A stretch of DNA of 64,000 bases from Cinnamomum chago. Its lineage: Eukaryota > Streptophyta > Magnoliopsida > Laurales > Lauraceae. The notes under the pieces are model-generated. The model ran no database searches and was not told the DNA's origin. It worked only from the letters and a program-made list of their open reading frames with translations. The stretch's first letter is position 1; every line of letters begins with the position of its first letter. The stretch spans positions 25,452,001-25,516,000 of the forward strand of contig CP142460.1 in assembly GCA_038049695.1 (NCBI GenBank), in the 5' to 3' direction. The position numbers and the translations under genes are program-made. Below are positions 1 through 13,100 of this stretch, in pieces.

Positions 1-1640
1 ACCTAAGCGTGGATTTTGTCTTGGGCTTACCAAAGACTGCAAGAATGATAGATTCTATTTTTGTTGTGGTGGACAAGTTTTTCAAAATGGCACACTTTAT
101 CCCTTGTGCAAACACAACAAATGCAAGAAAGGTTGCCACCTTTTTCTTTAAAGAGATTGTTCGCCTTCATGGCCTACCCAAGACTATAGTGTCGGACAGA
201 GATACTAAGTTCATGAACTTCTTCTGGAAAACTTTATGGCATATGATGAAGACAAAGCTCCAGTCATAGTTTTCAAAATCGGAATCGTATCGCAAATCGT
301 TCATACCCATGAATTGAATCGTATCGCGAATTGTAGGATTTTTTATTTTTATTATTTGTCTAATAAAAATGAAAAAGAAAACGAAAAAAGTAATTATTCA
401 TTACCAGCCATTTTTCCGTTTATAATAGTATAAATATAGTAACAAGTGAGTCTTTCATACAATCATATCAAGAACATCATGACATACATTATTATATATA
501 TATATATATGAAATAAATGATGTGTAAATAGTTAAACAAGTTTAAAATATCATTTTTTTATTATCTTTAAATCAAAATATAAAAATAAAATAAAATCCAA
601 ACCATCAATCTTACACGGTAGGATATCTGTTAAAGTTAAGAAAGTGCTCATGAAGGAAAAAGCCAAAATAGATTAAAAAAGAAGAAGATATAAACAAGCA
701 CCATACATACACTCGAATGCTTTAGTTAAATGCATGTTCTTTATTATTCTTTAAAACCTTATCAAAGCCGTAAAAAATTCTTACGAGGTTTCATTAACTA
801 CTAAATACCCTTTTAAAAATACAGGCGATAAAAGAAAGAGAGAATAAAGAAAGAAAAAAGGTGAAAGATTATTAATATTAGCTTATTGGTTATAGCCATT
901 CTTGCTTAGTCAAATCGGTTGAATCGTAAGATTCAATGAAATGAGTATCGATTCATAAGATTCTTGTAAATGAGATTCATTACATAGATACGAATCGTTT
1001 TCCTTAAGATTCGGGATACGAATTGTAGGGTTCTGTTAACTATGACTCCAGTACTCTAGTGCCTACCATCCTCAGACTGATGGCTAGACTGAGGTCGTCA
1101 ATCGTAGCTTGGGTAATCTTCTTCGATGTCTCGTCGGAGAACACATTGGTTCATGGGATCTTATCTTACCCAAGGATGATCACCATTTGAAGTTGTCACA
1201 AGAATTCAGCCGCGTCTTCCGATTGACTGAGTCCTTTACCAACTGAAGCCAAGCCTAGCCAAGAAGCTGAACAATTTGCCCAGCACATGAAGGACGTTCA
1301 TGAGGCGGTCCACCAACCGATTGCCAAAAGTAATGAGACTTACAAACAGCACGTGGACACTCGAAGGCGCCATGTTGTATTTAATGAAGGAGACATGGTC
1401 ATGGTGTGAATTAAGCCAGAACGGATATATCTGAAGCTACTTGGATCACTGCCACAGACTTTCATAGACTCAATCCGGATTTGTACGAGAAGTACCAAGC
1501 TAACAACTCGCCGGAGTTGAGTTTCTCCAAGCCGAGGAGTGCTGATGCAGGCCTTACTAATGTGCCCCATTTGAAAGTCTATCTAAGAAAGCCCACAAGC
1601 CCAACAACGGCTGATTCTTCCCCAAGGTTCTCCAACGGCT
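1..1640 (+). pseudogene. Decayed Ty3/Gypsy integrase and C-terminal region (window-edge fragment)
   Basis: The first 255 bases encode a Gypsy integrase core ([42 protein letters not shown]), including two of the D residues of the DDE triad. The reading frame resumes after an inserted element at about 1053 with the SSAYHPQTDG motif and then TEVVNRSLGNLLR, broken by a stop where the family normally has Q. Downstream, 1270-1400 encodes EQFAQHMKDVHEAV and VDTRRRHVVFNEGDMVMV, the usual region before the chromodomain, followed by several stops. About 100 codons expected between the two blocks are missing. The element runs off the left edge. It is clearly Gypsy (Reina/CRM-like is an inference) and clearly dead. 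Confidence 0.85.
265..1044. mobile_element. hAT-like nonautonomous element inserted in the Gypsy integrase
   Basis: A 780-bp AT-rich block interrupts the integrase reading frame cleanly: the codons before 264 and after 1052 join into a normal integrase sequence. The ends are CATAGTT and AACTATG (a 7-bp inverted repeat). The flanks are GCTCCAGT (257-264) and ACTCCAGT (1045-1052), an 8-bp target duplication with one mismatch, as expected for hAT. Both ends carry subterminal motifs of the form GAATCGTATC / GATACGAATC in several copies. No transposase is visible. Confidence 0.7.
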
Positions 1641-1960
1641 GTTTCCAATTTTAAATCTTCTAGAGGATTTTCTAGATTTAGTAGATTTCGTATAATTGAT
1701 ATGATTTAGCAGAATTAGGGAGTTTCTAATTTTATATAGCTTGATTGCTAAGTTATTGCTTAGACTTTATTATATAATGATGTAATCCCTTCTCTTGGGA
1801 TATTCAAAAATTGAATGAAAATTGAGATTTCTCAAACGTGTGAGTGTCTTGTCTTTGGTGTGAGACCTAGACATCCTACCCTAAGCCTTTTGTCTTGGAG
1901 TTTAGCTTGTTGGCTATCCTCCTTCCCTACGCTGCTTCACGAACCAATAAAAAAAAGAAA
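1605..1960 (+). repeat. Probable 3' LTR remnant of the left-edge Gypsy element
   Basis: Directly downstream of the decayed pol lies LTR-like sequence: short AT-rich blocks around CTAGAGGATTTTCTAG, then a TATA-like/R region (TTATATAATGATGTAATCCC, TTGAATGAAAATTGAG) typical of the 3' part of many plant Gypsy LTRs. The exact ends and a target duplication could not be fixed, so the boundaries are approximate. Confidence 0.45.
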
Positions 1961-2289
1961 TCTTAAAACATGCACGTCTAACTAGGTAGGATTCAGCAAA
2001 GTGGTGCGGACTCTAGGTCCCAAGTCAAAAAGTCGAGCTCATAGTTATGAGATTCGTTTTGGTTTAGCTGAAATCTTCGAACAATTTCAGTTCAGCAATG
2101 AAGCCGAGCCGAATTACCCCTTCAAACAACACTCGGTCCTTTATTTCAGACAATTCATTTGAAATTTTGAATTTTGGTCAAAAGTTCCAAATTTGGCTAA
2201 GCTGTCGAAATCTAGTGGTTTTGAGAGATTCTTTTTATTTTTAAATGATTGGAAAGGCTGCCCACTGGTTGCAAGAAAAAAAAAAAAAA

Positions 2290-2640
2290 AGAGGAAGTGA
2301 GAGAAAGGAAGGATGGACGAGATGGGAGAGAGAGAGAGTGAAGGAGAGTACCTACCTGGCTTTGTAGCCATTGCCACTTGCTAGACCAGACCGAAGTCAA
2401 AGCTGCTACTGTTCGCCATTCAAAGCCGAAGCAACTGCCGCTTGCCATCACCATTGTGATCGCCATCATCGACCTCTCTCTCTCTCCCCTAAAAAAAATA
2501 GAGGAAGTGAGAGAAAGGAAGGATGGACGAGATGGGGGAGAGATAGAGAGTACCTACCTGGCTTTGTAGCCATTGCCGCTTGCTAGACTAGACCGAAGTC
2601 AAAGCTGCTGCCACTTACCATCGCCATCATCGACCTCTCT
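2290..2640. repeat. Tandem duplication of about 210 bp
   Basis: The block starting GAGGAAGTGAGAGAAAGGAA at 2291 is repeated at 2501 (offset 210). Both copies run through the same AGTACCTACCTGGCTTTGTAGCC stretch and end in CATCATCGACCTCTC followed by a CT tract. The second copy lacks about 50 bp internally. Short open frames here come from CT/AG-rich sequence and are not genes. Confidence 0.8.
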
Positions 2641-2950
2641 CTCTCTCCCTCCCCTCTTCTTCTTCCTTGTTTTCCTTTCGTTTGTTCAGTCACCTTGCCT
2701 TGAAAACTTATTCGGGCGATGCTTAGAGAAAAGGCACTTTTGCTTCTTTTTTTTTTTCATTTGGTGAGTTGGGCTTGGCCAACGATTCGAAAGGCCCACG
2801 AGAAGCACACCTCGTGAAATATAAAATGGGCGACAACTGGTCCTAGCCTAGTGTAGGGAAAAATAAATAAATGGACCTAAAAAATATATATTTCTTAGCA
2901 AATATATATATATATATATGAAGTGGTTCTAGCCATATTTTATAGAATAT

Positions 2951-3205
2951 ATTAAGAGGATTTTACCTAAAAAAACAGATTAGGCGACCACCATACCGAA
3001 AAGGTAATTTTAAGTGCAGAAGCATTAAGAATAGCAGAGGCAAAATCATATAATAGCGGAAGCAATAAGAGGTATCACAAATCATAATGCAAATGTAGTA
3101 GGGCTGAAGTCCAGCCTAAATCTCAAAGTAGAATATTAAGAGGATTTTACAAAAAAAAAAAAAACAGATTAGGTGACCACCATACCGAAAAGGTAATTTT
3201 AAGTG
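2951..3205. repeat. Direct repeat, ~70 bp, two copies 184 bp apart
   Basis: ATTAAGAGGATTTTAC followed by an A-run and CAGATTAGG(C/T)GACCACCATACCG occurs at 2951-3018 and again at 3135-3204. Differences are few and mostly in the A-run. The stretch between about 2650 and 4096 otherwise shows no gene; it contains TA microsatellite tracts near 2903-2920 and homopolymers. Confidence 0.75.
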
Positions 3206-3960
3206 CCCTTGCACCAAATCAGTCATTTTGCTCGAAAACATAATTTTTTTTTTTTTTTTTTTACATTCTCTACTAAAGTCCCTATCGACCTTTTTTTTAT
3301 GTTAAGGGTCCCAGCCACCTTGCGTTCGACCCGTTGTACATTTTAGGGTTTAGAAGCCTGATATTCTCTCTTTTTTGTTTCCTTCTTCCTCTATATTGAC
3401 TGCGACTTCACATCAGCTGCCATTCGTATTCACAGTGGTTCCTAGCGGTCCTCCATCGAGCCATGGTAACATGGAACTAGGAATTATGGAAAGGATTTCT
3501 GAAAAGTAAAAAATCATGTTTTGGGGCAAAGTACAAACTCCACATTTCCATTGGTCTGCCCCAAACAATAGCATATGCACTTTAATGTTCTCCACCTAAC
3601 AACGGGATTTGTAGTGTATCTTTTGTACTATATATATATCCTTTAGAAATCACAATTTTTTCACTTATATGCTTAGGTCAATTGTTGTAGACGAATCTAC
3701 CTTTGTGAAAATGTTGTACAATGCTTGTGGGCCATGTTTTATACCTTCTTTCTATTTTGTCCTTTGTTTCCTTTTTTAAGGTAATCATACTTCATGCATG
3801 ACAGTGCTAAGCTGTTATCTTTCTAAAAAAAAATTGTTTTAAGCCATTGTTATAATGTATTGCATATGAAATTTATTTATGTATTGTTTGAAAATTGAAA
3901 TTTAAATCCTAATTTTTAGTCTTCAATCTATTCTCTTGCTTATATCCTCTTCTTTTGACT

Positions 3961-4020
3961 AGTTGATGCTTGTTGAAATCATGTTCCAAAGGGACCACAA
4001 ATTGGCCTACATGTATGTTA
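3961..4020 (+). pseudogene. Degenerate copy of the GMI1 exon just upstream of the real one
   Basis: The sequence after the AG at about 3961 (TTGATGCTTGTTGAAATCAT, then GTTCCAAAGGGACC) resembles the start of the real exon at 4097 (TTTGATGCTTATGGAAACCA, then TGTTGAGAAGGGA) at roughly four of five bases over the first 40, then fades. It has in-frame disruptions and no usable donor. It looks like a decayed local duplicate of the exon. The match is short, so chance is not fully excluded. Confidence 0.45.
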
Positions 4021-4096
4021 ATTTTGTTTCCATAATCTTACTAATTCAACCCATAATGTGCAATAATTTCTGTGGTGCCCTTCCTTTTTTTTCCAG

Positions 4097-4195
4097 TTAT
4101 TTGATGCTTATGGAAACCATGTTGAGAAGGGATTAGAAGTTCATGTAGATGGAGATGGATTTTGTTTTCAAGATTATGCACGTCATAGGCTTAAG
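4097..4195 (+). CDS. GMI1: GMI1 exon: FDAYGNHV segment (33 codons)
   Basis: The acceptor TTTTTTTTCCAG ends at 4096 and the donor AAG/GTACCT begins at 4196. The exon is phase 0 to 0 and encodes [20 protein letters not shown] and 13 more residues. It is the most upstream GMI1 exon that I can find; the residues normally preceding it are not encoded in 1-4096 as far as I can see. Its partner exon lies 9.4 kb downstream. Confidence 0.8.
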
Positions 4196-7100
4196 GTACC
4201 TCTCTCTCTCTCTCTCTCTGCGTACATCCATGCCTCTAACCATAATATGGTGAGGGATAACTTGATGGGCACATACTAATCACGAGACTGGGGTGGATGG
4301 AAAGTGACATTTTGGAGGGGCCCGGATATCAAGTTTGGCTTCAATCACATGCCTCTAACACTTTCATCCGTGTCCCGCAAGCTTAACGATTTTATATTAA
4401 AGATATTTTTTACCCTTTATCCAATGGTCCAATCCATTCGAATCAGTGAAAACTCGATGGATCCGGTCTAATTCAAGGGGTCCTGTGTGTGTGGAGGGTT
4501 TGGATGGATAATAAAGTTAGCCCAACTATGTCTCTCTAACCCTATGGTGAGGGATGAATGCACATGAACTCCCTATGTTAACCCCAAACTTGATATCTGG
4601 GCCCATCCAAAATGTCTCTTTCCACCCACACACTACCAAGATCCCTAACCAGCAAAGACAAAACCATGGATTGGTCCATGGTTGTTTCTATATATAGGGA
4701 GATGCCTCGGCATTGAATTATTAGTGGATTACAATCTGGATTATCTTGGATAGCAACTACCTTTGAATGTAGAATCTAATCTCTATAATGAATGCAATCT
4801 TCCTCTAACATGCAATCAAAACGGGTGCTAAAACAGATAATAAGGCAGAAATCTTCATAAAAAATCTTGCTTACCATATGGTATCCTATGTGACAGAACC
4901 GGAGAATTCAAATGGAGAGAATAATTTTGGAATATTGGATGATCTCAACGATCAGTCCTTTGCTTTACTTATAGATTTAATGGCCTTAATCAAGGCAAAT
5001 TACAATCTCTATGAGAGGAAAGAATATAAAGAATATTGATACAGTTTGTATACATGGAAAGAGATTTAAATAGATTGATGAGTCACAGTCAACTAATCCA
5101 CAGGATGTATGAGAATGGGCCAGTGGGCCTATTGTACATGGGTCTTGGATCAGCTATTGTTAACATCCCCCCTCAAATTGATGCTGGTCAAACAGGAGCA
5201 ATTTGCGAATCAGGAACTCATGACGTGGCCGAGGCAGTCCTTTGGTGAAGATGTCTGGGAGTTGAAGTTCACTTGAAACATGTGGAAGACTAATGACCTT
5301 GCGATCATATGCATCGCGAATGAAGTGACAATCTACCTCAATATGTTTTGTACGTTCATGAAAAACTGGATTCTCAGTGATACGGATGGAACTAGTATTG
5401 TCTGCATGAAGTGGGGTAGCTGATGTTTGAGAAAAACCAAGATCTGCAAGTAAGCCACGAAGCCAAAGGATTTCAGAACAGGCAGCGGACATAGCACGAT
5501 ATTCAGATTCAGTGGAAGATCTGGAGACCCTTTCCTGCTTTTTGCATTTCCAAGAAATGAGTGATTCACCCAAATACATACACCAGCCCGTGGTGGATCT
5601 GCGAGTATCCGGGCATCCTGCCCAGTCGGCATCAGAATATGCAGTAAGTGTCAGAGGTGTGCCAACTGGAAAAAACAATCCTCAAGTCGGAGAACCAAGA
5701 ATGTACCAAATGATCCGTTTGACTGCAGCCATATGATGATGCCTTGGAGCTGTCATGAATTGACTAACAACATTTACCGCATAGGAGATGTCTGGTCTAG
5801 TGATGGTTAAGTAGATTAGACTGCCGACCAATCGTCTGTAGAATGTGGGATCGGAGAGGAGATCCCCATCATCTTTCTTGAGTTTCACATTGACTTCTAA
5901 TGGAGTGTCCACAGGGGTGGCATCTGTTAAGCCAGCAAGGTCATGAAGGTCAGTAGCATACTTATGTTGATGTACAAACAGTCCATTCTGAGACTGTTGG
6001 ACCTCAAGTCCCAAGAAGTATGTTAATGGACCCAGATCTTTCATATGGAATGCAGCTTGAAGTGAGGATTGAAGATTTTGAATCATGTTACTGTGAGTGC
6101 CTGTGATGATGATATCATCCACATAGACAAGAAGTATAGTGGTAGCTTGAGCAGTTTTATTCAAGAATAATGAAGGATCATAGGGACTTTGAGTAAAACC
6201 AAGGTTCAGCAGAGTAGAGCTAAAATTTTCAAACCAAGCTCTGGGTGCTTGTTTAAGTCCAACGAGCGACGGAGTCATGCCACTTCATTTTTAGATGAAG
6301 ACTCATATCCTTGAGGAAGACGCATGTATACTTCCTCGTGAAGATCCCCGTGGAGGAAGGCATTCTTCACATCCATCTGATACAGTGGCCAAGAGCTTGA
6401 TGCTGCAATAGCAAGAATAGTACGCACGGTTGTCATCTTGGCGACCGGAGAGAATGTTTCATCATAGTCGATACCATACTCCTGACGGTTGCCAAGAGCC
6501 ACTAACCGAGCCTTATGACGTGCCAGAGTACCATCAGGATGCAGCTTGATAGAGTAAACCCACTTACAGCCAATGGGTTTGATGGACGGAGGACATTGAA
6601 CAACATCCCATGTGTGATTCTCTTTTAGTGCGTCAAGTTCTTCCTGCATGGCCTGCCGCCAACACTCATGTTGCACTGCTTGGGAAAAGTGATTAGGTAT
6701 ATGAACAGAAGACAAGGTAGCAAGTAATAATGTATGAGTAAATCCAAACCTATCAGGGGAGCGGGAAAGCCGAGATGATCGACGAAGATGAACTGGTTGG
6801 GAAATGTCAGGAGCAGGAGCGGGGTCAAGTGCCGAGGAAGTTGACAAATCAGGAGGCTCAGATGCAACCGTGTTTTCCCGTCTACGCCTTTCATACACAA
6901 TAATAGGCTTGGTATTTTGCATAGGTAGATCCGAAGGATCACCAAAAGCAGGAACAAGAGAAACCATAGGAGATGGATCATGATCTAGATGATGATGGAA
7001 AAAATATTGATTTTCAAAAAACACAACATTACGAGAAATCCGGATACGTTTTACCTTGGGATCATAACAGAGAAATCCTTTTTGGTCATTCGCATAACCT

Positions 7101-10100
7101 AAAAAGGCACACTTTGAAGATTGAGCCGATAGTTTTGTTCGTTCAACCGGTGGAAGAAGAACAAAACAAACACACCCAAAAACATGGAGATGGGAAAAAG
7201 TAGGATGCTTATTAAATAAACGAAAATAAGGTGTTTCATGGTTAATGCGTGGTGAGGGTAGCCGATTTATAACATGAACTGCTGTGGACAGAGCTTCTGG
7301 CCAAAATTTTGGTGGAACAGATGATGTTAAGAGGAGTGAACGAACAATGTCCAAAAGATGTCTGTTTTTCCTCTCAGACACACCATTTTGTTGGGGTGTA
7401 TAAGGACATGATTTTTGAGAAATTATCCCTTTGTTTTGCAAAAAGGTTTGAAACTCATTAGAAACATATTCACCACCTGAATCTGTACGAAGTGTTTTAA
7501 TGGATGTGGAGAAATGATTTTCCACATAGGCTAAAAAAATTTTAAACGAAGCAAACACCTCAGATTTTGAATGCAAGAAATATATCCATGTAAAGCGACT
7601 ATAGTCATCAATGAATGTAACAAAATATTTAAATTGAGAATGGGATATGATAGGTGCTATACCCCATACATCACTATGAACAAGATCAAAACATTTCAAT
7701 GATAAGGAAGTACTGATGGGAAAAGGAAGAGTCTTGCTCTTGCCCATTTTACAACTAAAGCAATTAAAAGAAACATCCTTAAGAGAAATTTTATCATGTA
7801 GCAATCCAGATTTAAACAAAGATAACAAAGTACGAGAATTAGGATGGCCTAATCTTTTGTGCCATAAGTGGCTCTTATTGGAACTAGAAGCAGAAAACAA
7901 GGCAGAAGCAACCAAAGTCCTATCCTGTGTAGATAGTTGTAGCGGAAAAAGACGACCACACTTAGGTCCCTTCGCTATCACCTTCCCCGATGCTTGATCC
8001 TGTATAACACAACCAGAACGAGAAAAAGAGACAGAACAGTGATTATCAACTAGTTGGCCAACAGATAATAAATTGGTAGATAACTGAGGAGAAAGGAAAA
8101 CATGACTCAAAGGTAAGGGATGTGAGATCTCACCGATGGCAATAATGGGTATACTGCCACCATCTGCTGTATTGATTCGGAGACTTCCATCATAAGGTTT
8201 TATTTTAGAGAGATTTTCAGACGAGTGGGTCATATGATTAGAAGCCCTCGAATCCATATACCAGGTAGAGGTTGGTTGTTTAGATTTACCTGAGAGGCCA
8301 AGGGCAGAAAAAGCATTTACGATCATTTGTTGAACTATTTCCGGGGTAAGAGAGGATGAAGAAGCAGTTGGAGCAGGCATCATTGTAGGGGCAGCAGGAC
8401 TTAATGTAGGAGTAGACACATCCAGAGTTGCCAAATTTGCTTTCTGAGAAGAGCTCTAAGCGCGGCGCCGACATTCAGGAAGAACATGGCCCTTGCGTTT
8501 GCAGTAAGAGCAGTATTTTTTATTGCATTGGGTGGCAACATGTCCATATTTCTGACACAAGTAACACTGTACTTTAGTCATGTCTCTATTTTGCTGGTGG
8601 GAACGGGCAACATAAGCAGTAGTTAATGGACCGGTGGAAACTGCATTTTGAAGAGTAACCTGGGTTGTTAAACGCTGTTCCTCACGAAGAAGCTCTCCGA
8701 AGCAAGAATCAATAGATGGGGAGGGCACCCTGCTCATCAGATTTGAACGAAGTTGTTCAAATTCAGGCCTAAGTTTCATCAGGAACTGATCTCTCTGACT
8801 AGTAGAATGGATATTTTGAACCACTGCAATCGAGGCTTCAGGGAGATTGGAGTAAATGATCTCAGTATAGTCCGTCCATAAACGAATAAAATTAGAGTAA
8901 TATTCTTGAATGGACATAGTTGTTCCCTACGTAAATTGAGAAAGCTCATGTTCCAGGTGGAACCGCCGGGCAGAGTTATTCTGTTGATATACCTGTTTGA
9001 GGTATTCCCACATGCCTTTGGCTGTTTTGTAAGGTCTGAGATTCATGATGTATTGGGGATCCACTGATTCCAGAAGCCAAGTCATGATTTTGGCATCTTT
9101 AGTTTCCCATTTTGAGCCTGCCTTTACATCTTCTAAAGGCTTTGGATTAGTCCCATCTATATGACCCCATAGTTCTTTTCCTTTAAGGTAGATCTGAAAC
9201 TGGAAGGCCCAAGATGTGTAATTTGTCCCATTGAACTTAATCAGTGAAAGTTCACTTTTGTCCATGATTTATTACTCTAAATATGGCTCCAGATTAACCA
9301 GCAGAGTATAATAGAGGAATCAGATCAACTCAGGATACTTGAAAAGAGTGCAGGAATTACAAAAAAAATTGTCTGTGAGCAATTTCACCAAAAAAGAACC
9401 CCAGGCGACCTTGATTTTATTTGTTGGTTCCCTGTGTGTGGCCCACTGTTTGATCTGAGTGAGGATCAGATCCACTAGATGCAAGGAGGATCAATTTATC
9501 TTTCCAGTGGTACAAGATTTATTGAAATCCATCCATAATCCAAGATTTTGTACAGCTGAGATCAAAACTATCTTAGAAAACTTGGAAATCACAAGATGGA
9601 GTAAATGGCCTACCTCTGATCTTGGAAAAATGCTGAAAAAATCTCCAAAAATACCAGTATAGTTGGTCGACCACTGCTGCAGGGGTTGCTGAAGATGCTA
9701 TGATGATCGCAGGTGGGCCACTGTTGATCAGATCACTGTAGAAGACTGATCAGCTGTCGATGAACACAGATCCCTGATCTGGTTGTTGCTATGGTTACAG
9801 ATCTTTGATCTGTTTCCCTCTGAGACACAAGATTGTATTTCCCTTTGAGCAGCAGGACTGATCACAAGTGGTCCCAGTGATCAGATTTCAAGAACTATGT
9901 CAAAAGTGCACGAACAATCACAAGGAATGACTGTTTTCACCAAGATTCAAAAGAAATTGAAGAGTGAAAGCTCTGATACCATGACAGAACCAGAGAATTC
10001 AAATGGAGAGAATAATTTTGGAATATTGGATGATCTCAACGATCAGTCCTTTGCTTTACTTATAGATTTAATGGCCTTAATCAAGGCAAATTACAATCTC

Positions 10101-13100
10101 TATGAGAGGAAAGAATATAAAGAATATTGATACAGTTTGTATACATGGAAAGAGATTTAAATAGATTGATGAGTCACAGTCAACTAATCCACGTGATGTA
10201 TGAGAATGGGCCAGTGGGCCTATTGTACATGGGTCTTGGATCAGCTATTGTTAACACTATGGTTGTCAATTTCGATCCAGACCCTGTTTCATTTTGGCCC
10301 CAAACCAAAATATTTCTACCAATTTTACATTTTGGTTCTAAATTTAGAAATTTGTTTCCAAAAATATTTAAATGTGTAAAATTAAAAAATATTTATATAA
10401 AAATAGATAATTTGAAAAATGTTAAAAAGTGAAAATAATATATATAAGTACATATACTTAATTCATTTTACTAAATTAATAATTCAACATTTGATGTCAA
10501 TTATCTCCATTAAGGACTACATATTGCTAATATGCAGTCCAGCTCCTGGGGGCCAGATAGATGCATGGCCTATCAACAGAGGAGTGCAGATGGATATGTC
10601 ACCTTATGGACAAAGGGAAGCTAAGAAGTAGCTCTTGATTTAACAGACTTAAAGTTCAGTGACATCTTGACTGTAGTGTTTTTTTTTTTGTGGCATTAGG
10701 CTCAGTTTTAATCTCAGTGAACCTTCACTCACCAGATTATGGGATGGTAAGAGTATTAAAGGGGCTGGAATGATCAATGGTGGGACTAAGTGGGCCCCAC
10801 CAAGCTGGACTGTACAAGCAGTCTGCTCGTGGAACATTTTCCAATAAAAATGTTCCATCAACTGAGCATCATTATCATCATTATGATCTTCTGCACCTCT
10901 CAATTTCTCTCTTGCAAGGACCTTCACTTATTTCACGTGTGGTGGCTGCTCCACAGATGTCCAACCACGTAAATCATTCTTGGACAGTAGATGCACAGTG
11001 ACCCACTCATCCAGGATTTCAATGATCTCCAAATTAATAGGGTCGGATTGTGTTTCTATTTGTTTTTAGCAAGTTCCTACAATTTGCATAAATTAAACGA
11101 CAGCTATATGTATCAACCATTATATTTTATGAATTACATGTAGATATTAAATAAATTGAGTAGTTAACATATCTTTCACAAAGCTTTGAATTGTAACGCA
11201 CAAAGACTTCCTTATTCAACCTTTGATGTTCTTGCTTATTCCTCTTAGGAGAGTGGATATGTTCGAAGATCGTCCAGTTTCTCTCATAGTCGTTGGAACT
11301 ACAACACCGATTTTATATTCACTACGAAACCTATGGGCCGTTTGGCATTGTTCTTGTGTTCCTAATTTTGTGCTCATATCAGGTTGTGTCAAGATTGGAT
11401 TGTGCCGAGACTATATGGTGCAAAACTTATTTGGCAACCTTATGTTAAATTATTCTCCTGAGAATATATTGTGCAGCACTTGTTTGGTAACATTATAAAA
11501 ATTTTATTCTAAGAAACAAAAGCAAGTGAATTATAAGATTTACAATACAAGACCCACCTTTTTATTGTCTGCAGCACTATTATTCTCAGACATGAGACCC
11601 ACCTTTAAAAATTAGAACGTGTGGCCTACATTCATTGGATTTATAATGTGGCCCAGCTTTTGGTTATTGTGACCATGTGACTCACATTTAGGAATTACAA
11701 AGTGGGGCCACCTTTTTTGTGTTTTGTGAGCAATGGAACTCACCTTTAAAAACTAGAGCATGGGGCCCAAGTTTTTAGGAATTATAATGTGGGGTACCTT
11801 TTTGTGATTTTACCATACCCACCTTTAGAAATTACAGCGTGATGCTTGCGTTTAGAAATTAGAATTTTGGGCCCACATTTGTAAGATTTACAATGTGGGT
11901 CCACCTTTTGTGATTGTTTGTGGCCATGTGACCCACCTTTAGGAATTACAAAGTGGGGTCACCTTTTTTTGTGATTGTGGACATGAGACTCACCTTTTGA
12001 AATTACAACGTGGTGCTCACTTTTAGAAATTAGAACATGAGGCCCACATTCATACGATTTACAATGTGGTCCCACCTTTATATGATTTCTAATTTGGGCC
12101 CACCTTTTGTGATTGTGACCATGTGACCCAGCTTTAGAAATTACAAAATGGAGTCACCTTCTTTGAGATTGTGAACACAGGGCCTACCTTTAGGATGAGT
12201 AATAGAATTTGGAGTCCTCTCTAAATGGGCTTCTTTTAGATGGCATGAGATAAGTAGGAAACACGTGTCCTTCCAGCCCGTTTATCTCAGCTTTTTGAGG
12301 TTTGGAAGTTGGAGGTGGGTCATAGTAGGGGTCGCATCTTATGGAGGACTTCTTTCATGGCTACTATTTGGGAAATTTGGCAAGAAAGGAACAATAGATA
12401 ATTCATTAGCTGAGGATCTTCTTAGGGATAAGGTGAAATTCCTTACTACTTCTTGGGCCTCCCTCTACCTACTTTCAAAGGGATCTCTGTTGATGTTATT
12501 TTGAGAAAATGGAAAGAAGTGGCTTTCTCTTCTCCGGCCTCTCCTTCTAGCGTTCAAAGATGGACTCCTGCCCCCCTACATGGCTTCAAGTTAAATTTCG
12601 ATGGTAGTGCCATTGCTAGTCCGGGTTTGGCTGGGTTGGGTGGTATCATCTGCAATTCTTTGGGATCCCATGTTCTTTCCTTCTCAGGGCCTGTTGGGGT
12701 ATGCTCTGCCAATGAGGCGGAATTATTGGCAATCAAAACTGGCTTTAAAGAAGCTCTCCGTCTGAAGCTCCCTAACCTTATTGTGGAGGGGGACTCATTT
12801 TGTGCAATCCAATGGGCCAAAGCTTCAGCTAAAAGCCCCTTGGAAGCTGGCTGTTGTATACTGGATCTTGCTAGAAGCCTCCAAGTTACCTTTTCCCACG
12901 TTTTTCTGAGTGCTAATTCTGAAGCGGACCGTCTTGCAAGATGATGAGATGTAAGATTGAAACTAAGTTCATGATCTATGGCACCTGAAACAATAAATCA
13001 GGTTGGAGTAGACAAGGAAGAAGTCGTTGCAGCAGGACTAAGAAGAAAGTGTTCCTATTCAAACATTATTCAAAATCCCAACTCACTTAAATCTCTAACC

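Larger units (their letters stand above)
4891..10256 (-). mobile_element. Complete Ty1/Copia LTR retrotransposon, recently inserted
   Basis: The element is 5366 bp and lies antisense to GMI1 inside its 9.4-kb intron. It has two 275-bp LTRs (TGTTAACA...TGTCA in the element's sense) that differ at only three positions by eye, and a perfect 5-bp target duplication CTATG (4886-4890 and 10257-10261). A primer site TGGTATCAGAGC (initiator-Met tRNA type) abuts the right LTR, and a purine tract GAGGGGGGA abuts the left one. Gag, protease, integrase, RT and RNase H follow in Copia order. Near-identical LTRs indicate a young insertion, yet the coding region has stops and a frameshift. The short LTRs suggest the Ale/Retrofit group (inference). 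Confidence 0.95.

Noticed and set aside
3413-3595. Possible extra GMI1 exon (open stretch VVPSGPPSSHGNMELGIMER on the plus strand after an AG at 3417)
   Set aside because: It lacks the residues that normally precede FDAYGNHV and has only a weak donor. It could be chance, so it was not called.
12265-12504. Separate small gene upstream of the RNase H frame
   Set aside because: Translation in the neighbouring frame gives the LINE ORF2 linker ([11 protein letters not shown]), so it is part of the same damaged LINE.
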